Below, in pieces: positions 41,489-49,867 of a DNA stretch of 60,049 nucleotides. The DNA lies in contig JAOUHF010000002.1 of the NCBI GenBank assembly GCA_029865325.1, positions 1-60,049 of the forward strand, given 5' to 3'. A program made the translations under genes and the position numbers. The stretch is from Thermoleophilia bacterium. GTDB taxonomy: Bacteria; Actinomycetota; Thermoleophilia; Gaiellales; Gaiellaceae. Each line of letters starts with the position of its first letter. Positions within the stretch are counted from its first letter, which is position 1. The notes below the pieces were generated by a model, which searched no databases, was not told the origin of the DNA, and worked only from the letters and a program-made list of their open reading frames with translations.

Positions 41489-42933
41489 CGGTGGGCGCAC
41501 TCGGCGGACAGCTCAGGCGGCTCGGCAAGCACTCCGCGATCTACGGCCTCGGAGGGCTGGTCTCGCGAATCCTCGCGGTCCTTCTTCTCCCTCTCTACAC
41601 GCGCTACCTCTCGCCGTCGGACTACGGAAAGGTCGAGACGCTGATCGCGCTCAGCACGGTGATCGGGATCGTCCTTCGAATGGGGATCCACAGCGCGTTC
41701 TTCCGTTTCTACTTCGACTCGCCGGAACCCGAAGCGCGGCGTCTCGTCCTGCGTACGTCCTTTTGGTTCACGATGGGGATGGCGACGATCGGACTCGTGG
41801 TCGGGCTCGCACTGTCGGGTGTCATCTCGAGTCTCCTATTCGGATCGGCCGACGACAGCGAGCTCGTCATGGCAGCGCTCGTGGGCCTCTGGGCGGGCAT
41901 GAACTACGAGCAGGTCACCTCGCTCTTCCGGGTCGAGGAGCGATCGGTCGCATTCGTCTCGGCGAGCCTCACCAACATCTTCCTGACTATCGGCGCGACG
42001 CTCCTCCTCGTCGTAGCGCTCGACAAGGGGCCGATCGGCGTCATCGTCGGCAACTTCACCGGCACGCTGATCGTGTACGCCGTTCTCATCGCATATCGGC
42101 GCGAGCAGCTCGGCCTCCAATTCGACCGAGGCCTCCTGCGCCGGATGAATCACTTCGGCATCCCGCTCGTGCCGACTGCGCTTTTTCTCTGGGTGACGAA
42201 CTTCTCGGACCGGCTCTTCCTCGTGAAGCTCGCTGACACGGAGGAGGTCGGCCTGTACTCCGTCGGCGTTCGAATCGCCTCGGCGCTGGTTCTGCTGCTC
42301 ACCGCATTCCGGCTCGCGTGGCCGGCGTTCGCCTACTCGATCGAGGACGACGCCGAGGCGCGGCGCACATTCGGGTACGTGCTGACCTACTTGGTGCTCC
42401 TGACGACGTGGGTCGCGACGGCACTCGCGCTCCTCTCGCCCTGGATCGTCGACTGGATCGCGGCGCCGGCATTCGAAAGCTCGTCACGCGTCGTCGGGCC
42501 GCTCGCCTTCTCCACCGTTGCGTTCGCTGCCTACATCGTCGTCGCCATCGGCGTCGGCCGGGCCAAGCGGACGCAGTTCAACTGGGTCGTCACCGGCGCG
42601 GCCGCGGCCGTGAACGTCGCGCTGAATCTGCTGCTGATCCCGAGCTACGGGATGATGGGCGCCGCGATCGCGACCATCGCCGCGTACGCGACGATGTTCG
42701 TAGGCATGGCCTGGTGGGCGCAGCGGATCTATCCCGTGCCGTACCAATGGCGCCGCGTAGTCACCGCCGCGTCGACCGGCGTCGCGCTCGTTGCTCTCGG
42801 AAAGCTTGCGGGTGGCGGACTTCCCGTGGCCTTGGCACTTGCGGCGATCTACCCGCTCGTGCTCTTCCCTCTTCGCTTCTACCTCCCCGCCGAGCGAAGG
42901 GCGATCGGCGCGCGGTTACGCCTCGGTCACTAG
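41485..42933 (+). CDS. Polysaccharide flippase (Wzx / MOP exporter type)
   Basis: A 482-residue protein with about 12-14 helices. The N-terminus KHSAIYGLGGLVSRILAVLLLP, YTRYLSPSDYG and MGIHSAFFRFYFD match the polysaccharide biosynthesis exporters of the MOP superfamily; FLWVTNFSDRLFLVKLADTEEVGLYSV is the second conserved region. It would flip undecaprenyl-linked repeat units to the outer face, acting with the glycosyltransferases and ligases in the window. GTG start at 41485 overlaps the upstream gene by 4 nt (GTGA). The TAG stop shares CTAG with the convergent PIG-L gene. Confidence 0.88.
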   Translation: MTVGALGGQLRRLGKHSAIYGLGGLVSRILAVLLLPLYTRYLSPSDYGKVETLIALSTVIGIVLRMGIHSAFFRFYFDSPEPEARRLVLRTSFWFTMGMATIGLVVGLALSGVISSLLFGSADDSELVMAALVGLWAGMNYEQVTSLFRVEERSVAFVSASLTNIFLTIGATLLLVVALDKGPIGVIVGNFTGTLIVYAVLIAYRREQLGLQFDRGLLRRMNHFGIPLVPTALFLWVTNFSDRLFLVKLADTEEVGLYSVGVRIASALVLLLTAFRLAWPAFAYSIEDDAEARRTFGYVLTYLVLLTTWVATALALLSPWIVDWIAAPAFESSSRVVGPLAFSTVAFAAYIVVAIGVGRAKRTQFNWVVTGAAAAVNVALNLLLIPSYGMMGAAIATIAAYATMFVGMAWWAQRIYPVPYQWRRVVTAASTGVALVALGKLAGGGLPVALALAAIYPLVLFPLRFYLPAERRAIGARLRLGH

Positions 42934-43565
42934 GCGACGATTCGGTACACCTGGAAGCACTCGGCATACTCGCGGTTCACGTTCACCCCGTGCACGCGGG
43001 CGAGATTCCAGATGTACTCGGGGTCGGCATAGCGCCGGTGCTGCTGTGATGCGTAGCGCGACAACGCTGCGACCTTGCGCTCGATGTGCCGCTTCTCGAG
43101 CGCGATGTACGCCCCGTACGAGAAGTCGAAGTTGTTCCAGGGCACCTCGTAGCCGAGGATCGTCGTGCGCTTGAACGCGCGCAGGCCTTCCTGGGCAATC
43201 GTCTGATGATCCTGGTGGACGTCGTGGTGGGACGGCTGGAAGACGACGTCCGGCTCGTACTCCTCCCAGAGCGCGACCAGGAGCTCGAGGATGTCCTGCC
43301 GGCGATCCGGGAAAGTTCGCACGTCGAAGTCGTGGACCGTGAGCCAGTCCTCGCGGATCCCTAGCTCACCCGTCGCCTCCCGAACCTCCCGAGCGAGCGT
43401 GTCGGGTTCGAAGCCTGGCGGGAGGGAGCGGGTCGCGATCGAGAACGCGACGTAACGAACCTCGCAGCCGCCTTCGACGAGGCGCGACATGGTCCCCCCG
43501 CAGCCGAGTTCACCGTCATCGGTGTGCGGCGCGAGCACGAGCGCCTTCTTCCAGGCTTCGATCAT
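42930..43565 (-). CDS. PIG-L / LmbE-family deacetylase
   Basis: A 211-residue zinc-dependent N-deacetylase of the LmbE family (GlcNAc-PI, mycothiol-precursor and antibiotic-sugar deacetylases). LVLAPHTDDGELGCGG holds the first metal ligands (His, Asp, Asp), the second region is PSHHDVHQDHQTI with the conserved His residues, and VYVAFS-like strands complete the fold. It sits among glycan genes, so a GlcNAc-type sugar is a plausible substrate. ATG 43565. Its stop overlaps the flippase stop in CTAG. A second family member lies at 48286-48957. Confidence 0.88.
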   Translation of the reverse strand: MIEAWKKALVLAPHTDDGELGCGGTMSRLVEGGCEVRYVAFSIATRSLPPGFEPDTLAREVREATGELGIREDWLTVHDFDVRTFPDRRQDILELLVALWEEYEPDVVFQPSHHDVHQDHQTIAQEGLRAFKRTTILGYEVPWNNFDFSYGAYIALEKRHIERKVAALSRYASQQHRRYADPEYIWNLARVHGVNVNREYAECFQVYRIVA

Positions 43566-43603
43566 CGCGCTATTCAACCATTGAACGCGTAACGTCCCGC
43601 GTC
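43566..43603. promoter_or_regulatory. Divergent promoter region with a perfect palindrome
   Basis: This 38-nt gap holds TTCAACCATTGAA (43573-43585), a perfect inverted repeat with a 3-nt spacer, and TAACGT (43590-43595), a -10 8 nt before the GTG at 43604. The palindrome sits 8 nt from the leftward ATG and would overlap a leftward promoter, suggesting joint control; no regulator is nearby. Confidence 0.45.
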
Positions 43604-45061
43604 GTGGAGCACACGGACGCCGCTCAGGTTGCCGCACTCGTCGGCGCGCTCGGCGCCGTGCTCGTGCTGATCCCACGTGGACGCCTGTTGCCACTAGCGG
43701 GATTCGCGCTCCTCGGGCTGGCAACGGCGGGCATCGGGCGCTCGCTCGTGGGGGACGACGACCTCCGGCTCCTCTTCACGGAACCGGCCGGCATCGGGCT
43801 GGTCGGTGTGGGAGTCGTCGCCGCGATTCTCGTCGCAGTTCCCTTGTCGCGTTACCCACCGGTCGTTCCCGTCGTGCTCCTCTGCGTCGCTCCGTTTCGA
43901 ATCCCGGTCCGGGTGGGCGCCGAGGACGCGTTTCTTCTCCTCCCGCTGTACCTCGTGGTCGCGGCCGCAGTCCTCGCGCTCGGCCATCGGATCATCCGCG
44001 GCGAACACCCTGCCGCGCCCCCCTTCCTGCTGGCCCTGCCACTCGCAGCTCTCGTCACGTTTTCCGCGACGTCGTTCCTCTGGACGTGGGACGAGCGAGC
44101 AGGCGGAATCGCGCTCGCATTCTTCGTCTTTCCCTTCGTGGCTGGGTTCGCGACGGTCGCTCGCTCACCGGTGGAGTACTGGTTGCCCAGAGCGCTTCTC
44201 GTCGCGCTCGTGGCACTCGGCTCTGTGTTCGCCGCAATCGGGATCTGGCAGGCGCATACGCGGACACTTTTCTTCGCCAGAGACGTCGAGGTCGCGAACG
44301 CGTACACCACGTTCTTCCGCGTCACGTCGCTCTTCAAGGATCCGAGCCTGTACGGCCGGTACTTGGTCATCCCAATCGCTGTCCTCCTCGTCGCCATCCT
44401 CATCCGGCGAGGTCGGACGGTCGACTGGGTCGTCGCCTCGGTGTTCGTCGCGTTCCTGTTCTGGGGACTCTTCTACTCGTACTCGCAATCGAGCTTCGTA
44501 GCGCTCTTCGCCGTGACGTTCTGCGTAGCCCTCGTGGGATCGGGCCTGCGGATGCGCGTCGTCTTGATTGCTTGCGCTCTCGTAGTCGCGGTTGCGGCTG
44601 GAGCCGTGGCCGCGGCGGCCGTCGGTGGGCGATCCGCCAAGGACGTGACGAGTGGCCGCTCCCGGCTCGTCACCGTCACGCTCGACGCGTTCAAGGAGCG
44701 ACCGACCGCAGGCGTCGGGGTCGGCGGTCAGCCACGCGCCAGCTCGGAGCTCACCGGAAAGGGCTCACCGAGCCGCAACGCCTCGCATACGACGCCTCTC
44801 ACGGTCCTAGCCGAGCTCGGCGTGATCGGCTTCGGGCTCTATGCATGGACACTCGGCGCCGCAGGCTGGGCGCTGGTTCTCGTCACACGACGGGCTCGCA
44901 CGCTGGGAGTGGGACTCTCCGCGGTTCTGCTTGCGCTCTTCGTCCACGCGCTCCTGTACGCGGGGTTTTTCGAGGATCCGCTGATGTGGGGGGTGCTCGG
45001 GGTAGCCGCAGCGGTGCTCGCTGCCGTACGAGCATCACGTAACGAGGACGTTGCGGCGTAG
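43604..45061 (+). CDS. O-antigen ligase / polymerase-like membrane protein
   Basis: A 485-residue protein with about twelve helices and a large external loop between late helices: FKDPSLYGRYL, GRSRLVTVTLDAFKERPTAGVGVGG, then NASHTTPLTVLAELGVIGF, where the HTT/LTVLAE pattern is the usual end of the Wzy_C (O-antigen ligase) domain with its catalytic His. It is the second such protein here. GTG start at 43604 with TAACGT 8 nt upstream. It would polymerise or attach lipid-linked glycan on the outer face. No other gene follows closely; a 67-nt gap separates it from the beta-propeller gene. Confidence 0.8.
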   Translation: MEHTDAAQVAALVGALGAVLVLIPRGRLLPLAGFALLGLATAGIGRSLVGDDDLRLLFTEPAGIGLVGVGVVAAILVAVPLSRYPPVVPVVLLCVAPFRIPVRVGAEDAFLLLPLYLVVAAAVLALGHRIIRGEHPAAPPFLLALPLAALVTFSATSFLWTWDERAGGIALAFFVFPFVAGFATVARSPVEYWLPRALLVALVALGSVFAAIGIWQAHTRTLFFARDVEVANAYTTFFRVTSLFKDPSLYGRYLVIPIAVLLVAILIRRGRTVDWVVASVFVAFLFWGLFYSYSQSSFVALFAVTFCVALVGSGLRMRVVLIACALVVAVAAGAVAAAAVGGRSAKDVTSGRSRLVTVTLDAFKERPTAGVGVGGQPRASSELTGKGSPSRNASHTTPLTVLAELGVIGFGLYAWTLGAAGWALVLVTRRARTLGVGLSAVLLALFVHALLYAGFFEDPLMWGVLGVAAAVLAAVRASRNEDVAA

Positions 45062-45128
45062 GACATAGGGCGAGCGACTCCGAAGCTGCTGGCACACTGA
45101 TTGCGGTCGGCGCAACCCGGCCTTCACT

Positions 45129-46391
45129 ATGCCGAGGGCCTTCGTCTGGATCACCATTGCGGTCGCCGTGCTCGTCGTCGCGCTCGCCGGCCTGACGGCT
45201 GCCGTGTGGTTCACGACCCAGGATCGTCCGGAGGGGGCACTCGACACCGAGCTCGAGGGAGTGACGGTGTCCGAGGGCACGACACCGCCGCCGCCGCCGC
45301 CCGCCACGCTTCCAGAGCCTGCGGGCGATCGGCGCTGCTGGGTCAACTTCGGAGGCGATCCCCGACGCTCGCTCGCCCGCCCGTCGGCCATTCTCGGCCT
45401 TCCCGCCAAGAAATTCCTCTGGACACGCGCGCTCGAGAGCTACATCGAGTTCCCTCCCGTCTACTGCGAGGGCGAGCTCTACGTCAACGCGTTCGCAGGC
45501 ACGACGTACGCGCTCGACGCGGAAACCGGGAAGATCCGCTGGCAGCGGCGTGTCGGCGGAACGCTCCCGTCCAGCCCTGCGATCGACGGCCCGCGCTTGA
45601 TTGTCAGCTCCCAGGCAGGGACCGTGACCGCGCTCGACCGCGAGACGGGCCGCAACATCTGGCAGGTACAAACGGCCGGCAAGGTCGAGTCCTCTCCCGT
45701 CGTGGTCGAAGGGACCGTCTTCTTCGGATCGCACGACGGACGGCTCTTCGCCGTGCGCTCGAGCACGGGACGAATCCTGTGGGCCTACGACACCGGCGGA
45801 CGTGTCAACGCGAGCCCGTCGATCTTCGGGAAACGCGTCTGCGTCACGACCTACGCCGGATCCTTCGTCTGCGTCGACCGCACGACCGGGCAGGAGCTCT
45901 GGACGACGTATCTCAAGCGTGATGCGTTCCGGTACGAGAGCTTTTACGCAAGTCCGTCGACGGACGGTGTCCGGATCTACTCCGTCGCGCGCTCAGGGAA
46001 GGTCGTTGCGCTCGACGCCTCGACGGGCAGCGTCGTGTGGACCGCCGGAGTCGGTGGCCTCGGCTACACGACCCCGGCTATCTCCGACGGGCTCGTGTTC
46101 GCCGGTGGGTTCGACGGGCGGCTCCGGGCGTTTCGCGCGACAACCGGAAGCGAGCTCTGGAGCAAATGGGTCGGCGGACGGATCCTGGGCGCGCCGGTGG
46201 TCATCGGTCCCTACGTGTTCTTCTCAACGCTGGAGAAGCGCACCTATGCACTGCGCGTGTCTGATGGCGAGATCGCGTGGCGGCTCCCGTTGGGTCGCTA
46301 TTCACCCGGGATTGCGACCGAGCACACGTACTTCTTTTCGCTGAACGGACGTCTCATCGCAACACCGGGCCGCGACGCGCCCGAGCGCTAG
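45129..46391 (+). CDS. Membrane-anchored PQQ-like beta-propeller protein
   Basis: A 420-residue protein. Residues about 8-30 form a single N-terminal helix, then a Pro-rich linker (PPPPPPATLPEPAG) leads to a seven-to-eight-bladed propeller of PQQ-like repeats: each about 40 residues with ALDAETGKIRW, ALDRETGRNIW, AVRSSTGRILW, CVDRTTGQELW, ALDASTGSVVW, AFRATTGSELW and ALRVSDGEIAW. The first part has two Cys (RRCWVNFGG and VYCEGEL). No dehydrogenase residues are evident, so it is probably a binding or scaffolding domain outside the membrane rather than a quinoprotein enzyme. ATG 45129. Its stop is the convergent CTAG with the sulfotransferase. The 45062-45128 gap shows no clear promoter. Confidence 0.8.
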   Translation: MPRAFVWITIAVAVLVVALAGLTAAVWFTTQDRPEGALDTELEGVTVSEGTTPPPPPPATLPEPAGDRRCWVNFGGDPRRSLARPSAILGLPAKKFLWTRALESYIEFPPVYCEGELYVNAFAGTTYALDAETGKIRWQRRVGGTLPSSPAIDGPRLIVSSQAGTVTALDRETGRNIWQVQTAGKVESSPVVVEGTVFFGSHDGRLFAVRSSTGRILWAYDTGGRVNASPSIFGKRVCVTTYAGSFVCVDRTTGQELWTTYLKRDAFRYESFYASPSTDGVRIYSVARSGKVVALDASTGSVVWTAGVGGLGYTTPAISDGLVFAGGFDGRLRAFRATTGSELWSKWVGGRILGAPVVIGPYVFFSTLEKRTYALRVSDGEIAWRLPLGRYSPGIATEHTYFFSLNGRLIATPGRDAPER

Positions 46392-47347
46392 CCGGAGAGA
46401 GGAGGATGTCGCAGGCGCCAGATGGGCGATCGCTGGAGCGCGGCCGCCGTGGCGTCCCATGCGGCGAGTCGCACGTCGTACCAAGCGAGGGCGACTCGCA
46501 CCTGGGCGCTCGGTGAGCGGAGCCGTGAGTCACGGAGCTCGTACCCGAGCTCGGTTAGACGATCCCCCGCGATCGCCTCGAACGCTCGCGCGTCGGCCGG
46601 GGTCATGTCGTCGCGCCAGCTCCTCACACCAACCGTGGGTGACTGCCGGAGGCGCTGCTGGTGTGGCTTCTCCGAGACGTCGACCGCGCCGGCATACTCG
46701 ATCATCTCGGCCTCGAACGGGAGGCCGGCGAAGTCGCAGATCGATCCGACGACCTGCAATGGCGCAACGACCAGATCCTCGTAGCGCACCTCCAGATACC
46801 GGCCTGGGCCGATGCGCTGCCCCAGTAGCCGGGCGTCGCCAACCTCCTTTCGCCACAGGCAGGCGAACTGGGCGGCATCGCCTGGGTGGGCCCACGTCCG
46901 CGTGTAGGTCCCGGGGGGCATCTCGAGGAAAGAGAGCGCGGCATCGCGCCCATCCCGAACCAGATGGACGTACCGGGCGTCGGGAAATAGCTTCTCGAGC
47001 AGCGGAAGGTGACGCATGTACATCGGCGTCTTGTCACCCCAGCGAGGCTTGCCGACCTTCGTCGCGTAGGACTCGAAGATCGCGGAGATCGCCTCGCCGG
47101 TCTTCATCCCCGACCGAAGCCGCGGTGCGACGTCCTCGGGCGAGACGCCCCATGCCGGGAGAGCCGGGATCCGGTTCAGGTCGTCGAGGAACCGCTTGCG
47201 CTCGATTGTTCGCCCGTGTCGTCGGGCAAGGAGCGGAACGAAGAACGACTCGTCGGGGATAGCGATCCCCGGCGAGCGATCAAGCATGACGCGAAGGAGC
47301 GTCGTGCCCGAGCGGCTGACCCCGAGCACGATCAGAGGCTTGGTCAC
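46388..47347 (-). CDS. PAPS-dependent sulfotransferase
   Basis: A 319-residue sulfotransferase that moves sulfate from PAPS to an acceptor, probably a glycan, lipid or small molecule. The 5'-phosphosulfate loop is GVSRSGTTLLRVML at the N-terminus and the 3'-phosphate site is HLVRDGRDAALSF; WGDKTPMY supplies the Lys/Asp near the 5' site. The C-terminal half has RYEDLV and SICDFAGLPF, both usual. GTG start at 47347 shares GTGA with the Ig-like protein gene; the stop overlaps the convergent propeller gene as CTAG. The sat-cysC pair in the same region could supply PAPS. Confidence 0.88.
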   Translation of the reverse strand: MTKPLIVLGVSRSGTTLLRVMLDRSPGIAIPDESFFVPLLARRHGRTIERKRFLDDLNRIPALPAWGVSPEDVAPRLRSGMKTGEAISAIFESYATKVGKPRWGDKTPMYMRHLPLLEKLFPDARYVHLVRDGRDAALSFLEMPPGTYTRTWAHPGDAAQFACLWRKEVGDARLLGQRIGPGRYLEVRYEDLVVAPLQVVGSICDFAGLPFEAEMIEYAGAVDVSEKPHQQRLRQSPTVGVRSWRDDMTPADARAFEAIAGDRLTELGYELRDSRLRSPSAQVRVALAWYDVRLAAWDATAAALQRSPIWRLRHPPLSG

Positions 47348-48276
47348 TGCGAAGCCGAGACGACGACCTCTGCCCGGTCCGCGCGGTCTCCCACCGAGAC
47401 GTAGAGGGAGTACGTTCCGGTCGTCTCCGGCGCGCGCAACACCAGGACCTGCCTTCGCCCCGATCCCTTCTCGCCCGCGAAGAGCCACCGGTACGACGTT
47501 GCATCGGTGAGGACACGTACCGAGAAGCGCTGGCCGGCAACCACCTCGATGCGGGCACGCGAGAGCTCGACGTAGCGCACGCGGACGGGCACGGCTCGCG
47601 TTCGAGCAGATCGGTTCCCGGCCCGGTCGACCGCGCGAAGGCGGATCTCGTACGTCCCGGGCCGCACAGGACGCCCATCGACACGCCCGAACCAGACAAG
47701 CTTGCCCTCGAGCCTCCTGAACTTGCTTTGGACGCGCTGCCGTCCGTCGATCAGCATGCTGGCGCGCCCGCGCTCGTCGATCCGGTACGTGGCGGTGACG
47801 CGGTCTCGCCGGCCGTCGCCGTCCGGTGAGAACACACGTGGGAACACGCGGACGATCTGAATTCGAGGGGCCGTCTTGTCCACCCGGATCGGATTGGGAA
47901 GCACGATCGTGCGTCCGTTCCGCTCGAGCTGAATGCGCGGTCGATAGACCCCCTCCGCAACGATTCGATCAGCGTTGTCCCTTCCGTCCCACGTGTACGA
48001 GACACGGCCTGCCGGCTCGCGGCGCTTGCGAACGAGCGTGCGCACGGATTCACCGTCCGCATCGAGCACATCGGCAGTGACCGTCTCGGGTCGCCTCAGC
48101 ACGACCGAGATCACTGCGACATCCCGCGCGCACTCGCACACGGGCGAGAACACGCGATCGACCTTGGTTCCCGTGACGGGGCTCCGCGCGAGCTTGAGGC
48201 GTTCGGTCACCGCGAAGGCAGCCGCCGTTGCCCCGAGCAAGGCGAGGACGATCAGGAGCTGTGGCCAGCGCGCCAC
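47344..48276 (-). CDS. Membrane-anchored FlgD-like Ig-fold protein
   Basis: A 310-residue protein with one N-terminal helix (WPQLLIVLALLGATAAAFA) and an exported part with two FlgD-type Ig modules: SVVLRRPETVTADVLDADGESVRTLV followed by YTWDGRDNADRIVAEGVYRPRI, then VFSPDGDGRRDRVTATYRI and KLVWFGRVDGRPVRPGTYEIRLRA. The SPDGDG motif marks FlgD-like repeats seen in secreted surface proteins outside flagella. A C-terminal Ig-like region ends the chain. GTG start at 48276. It lies 9 nt after the PIG-L gene and overlaps the sulfotransferase as GTGA, so all may act on one surface structure. Confidence 0.7.
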   Translation of the reverse strand: MARWPQLLIVLALLGATAAAFAVTERLKLARSPVTGTKVDRVFSPVCECARDVAVISVVLRRPETVTADVLDADGESVRTLVRKRREPAGRVSYTWDGRDNADRIVAEGVYRPRIQLERNGRTIVLPNPIRVDKTAPRIQIVRVFPRVFSPDGDGRRDRVTATYRIDERGRASMLIDGRQRVQSKFRRLEGKLVWFGRVDGRPVRPGTYEIRLRAVDRAGNRSARTRAVPVRVRYVELSRARIEVVAGQRFSVRVLTDATSYRWLFAGEKGSGRRQVLVLRAPETTGTYSLYVSVGDRADRAEVVVSASQ

Positions 48277-48285
48277 GGCGCCGGA

Positions 48286-48957
48286 TTACGAGGACTCGAG
48301 TCCGCGTACGAGGACGAACGGCTCCGCGTACTCGCACCCGCAGCTCGCTCCGTAGAACGAGGCGGCCGCCCGGATCGCCTTCTCGCTCCGGGGGTGCGGG
48401 TAGTCACGGCGCTCCGTCTCGTAGTGCGCGAAGGCCGCGACCTTGCGCTCGAGCGCCTCCGTGATGTCGACGAGCCAGTTCGGGACGAACCAGTTGACCG
48501 CCGCAGGTGTCCATTCGGTGCTCGACGTCGGCGCGTAGGTGAGAAGCCGCCGTACCGGCTGTCCCGGAGTCGGTCTCGTCGCTACGGCGACCGAGTCGAA
48601 GAGCACACGGTGGTCGCGGTTCACGTCCGGCTGCGGCGTGTAGACGATGATCGGGGAGAAGTCGCGTACGTGCTCCTCGACAACCTTGTTCACGTCGACG
48701 TGGGCGAGCGTATCGAGGCGCATGTCCGGAAGATCCAGGTGGGTGTAGTCCGTGACGCCGAGCTCGGCAGCCGCACGTACCGCCTCCTCCTCCTTGCGCG
48801 CCCGCGTCTCGGCGTCGCCGGGGTATTGCGTCGACGACCCGTCCGTCACCACGACGATGCGCACCTCGTCGCCTCGATCCGTGTGGACGGCGATCGTGCC
48901 GCCCATCCCGAGAACCTCGTCGTCGGGGTGCGCGGCGATGACGAGGACGCGCGTCAT
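48286..48957 (-). CDS. PIG-L / LmbE-family deacetylase
   Basis: A 223-residue zinc deacetylase, second of its family here. RVLVIAAHPDDEVLGMGG is the canonical AHPDDE motif; TDGSSTQ, YTPQPDVNRDHRVLFDSV with the second-site His, and the C-terminal YETERRDYPHPRSEKAI follow the LmbE pattern. It shares ATGA with an upstream formyltransferase-family gene, a pairing typical of enzymes that remove an acetyl and then formylate a sugar amine in antibiotic or surface-sugar pathways, though order does not prove coupling. ATG 48957. Confidence 0.9.
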   Translation of the reverse strand: MTRVLVIAAHPDDEVLGMGGTIAVHTDRGDEVRIVVVTDGSSTQYPGDAETRARKEEEAVRAAAELGVTDYTHLDLPDMRLDTLAHVDVNKVVEEHVRDFSPIIVYTPQPDVNRDHRVLFDSVAVATRPTPGQPVRRLLTYAPTSSTEWTPAAVNWFVPNWLVDITEALERKVAAFAHYETERRDYPHPRSEKAIRAAASFYGASCGCEYAEPFVLVRGLESS

Positions 48958-49847
48958 CCGAGCCGTGCTCCCACCGCAAGCTCCGGCGCGCGGGTCTCGA
49001 CATCCTCGAGGAGCAGCCCGCCTGCGCCACAGGCGACCACCGGTCCCTCGGCGTGAGCGGCGACGATCGTGCCGGCTGGCGCGGTCTCGTCCAATTCCAC
49101 GGGTCGGGCCTTCCAGACGACGACTTTCTCGTCGCCAAGGTACGTGAAAGCTCCCGGATACGGACGCGTCTGCGCCCGTACCCAGTCGTAGAGATACGGC
49201 GCACGCGTTTCCCAGTCGATGATTCCGTCGGCCGGGACGCGCTTCGTCCACGAGCTCGCGCGGGTCGGGTCCTGTGAGATCCGCGGCGCGGTCCGCGAGA
49301 TGAGCTGTGGCACGTACTCGCGGACGAGCTCGACGTGGGCGTCGGCGATGCGGTCGAACAGCGTGGTGGCAGTCTCGTCCTGCTCGATGTCCACGACCGT
49401 CTGACCGACGATCGCCCCCGAATCCGGGGTCGCGTCGACGATCTCGAACAGCGTCACTCCAGTGCGCGCAAGACCCGACAGGATGGCCCAGGGTACGGGC
49501 GCACGACCGCGGTGGCGCGGAAGCAGCGTCGGGTGCATCCCGAACACACCCTCGCATGCGAGTGCGATGAAGGGGTCCCGAACGAGCTGCGACCAGCCGA
49601 CGACGAAGATCAGCTCCGGATCGAGCGTGCGAACAGCATCAAGCGTCTCCTCGGCGTTGATGTCGCGAGTCTCGTGGAGCAGGGCCCCCAGTCCGTCTGC
49701 GATCTCGGCGAAGGAGCAGTGCCCGGAGCGGGTCTGATCGATCGGGCCCGGGAGCGTGACGACGCCGACGACCTCGGCGCCAGCGGGCGCCGCCGCCTCG
49801 AGGCAGTCGCGCCCCACGGTGTCGAAGCTGACCCAAACGGTTCGCAT
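48954..49847 (-). CDS. Formyltransferase-family protein (sugar or Fmt-like)
   Basis: A 297-residue protein with the formyltransferase hydrolase fold (N-terminal about 180 residues) and an Fmt-type C-terminal domain (RAQTRPYPGAFTYLGDEKVV). The folate-binding core reads VFGMHPTLLPRHRGRAP and ATPDSGAIVGQ: the His and the Asp of the usual Asn-His-Asp triad are present, but the Asn position (as in INVHGSLLP) is Gly. That matches a sugar-associated subgroup I recall loosely and makes a role as methionyl-tRNA formyltransferase unlikely. ATG 49847 has ATGCTA (TAGCAT on the minus strand, 49857-49862) 9 nt upstream. Confidence 0.82.
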   Translation of the reverse strand: MRTVWVSFDTVGRDCLEAAAPAGAEVVGVVTLPGPIDQTRSGHCSFAEIADGLGALLHETRDINAEETLDAVRTLDPELIFVVGWSQLVRDPFIALACEGVFGMHPTLLPRHRGRAPVPWAILSGLARTGVTLFEIVDATPDSGAIVGQTVVDIEQDETATTLFDRIADAHVELVREYVPQLISRTAPRISQDPTRASSWTKRVPADGIIDWETRAPYLYDWVRAQTRPYPGAFTYLGDEKVVVWKARPVELDETAPAGTIVAAHAEGPVVACGAGGLLLEDVETRAPELAVGARLG

Positions 49848-49867
49848 CGCGTGGCGATGCTACCGAG

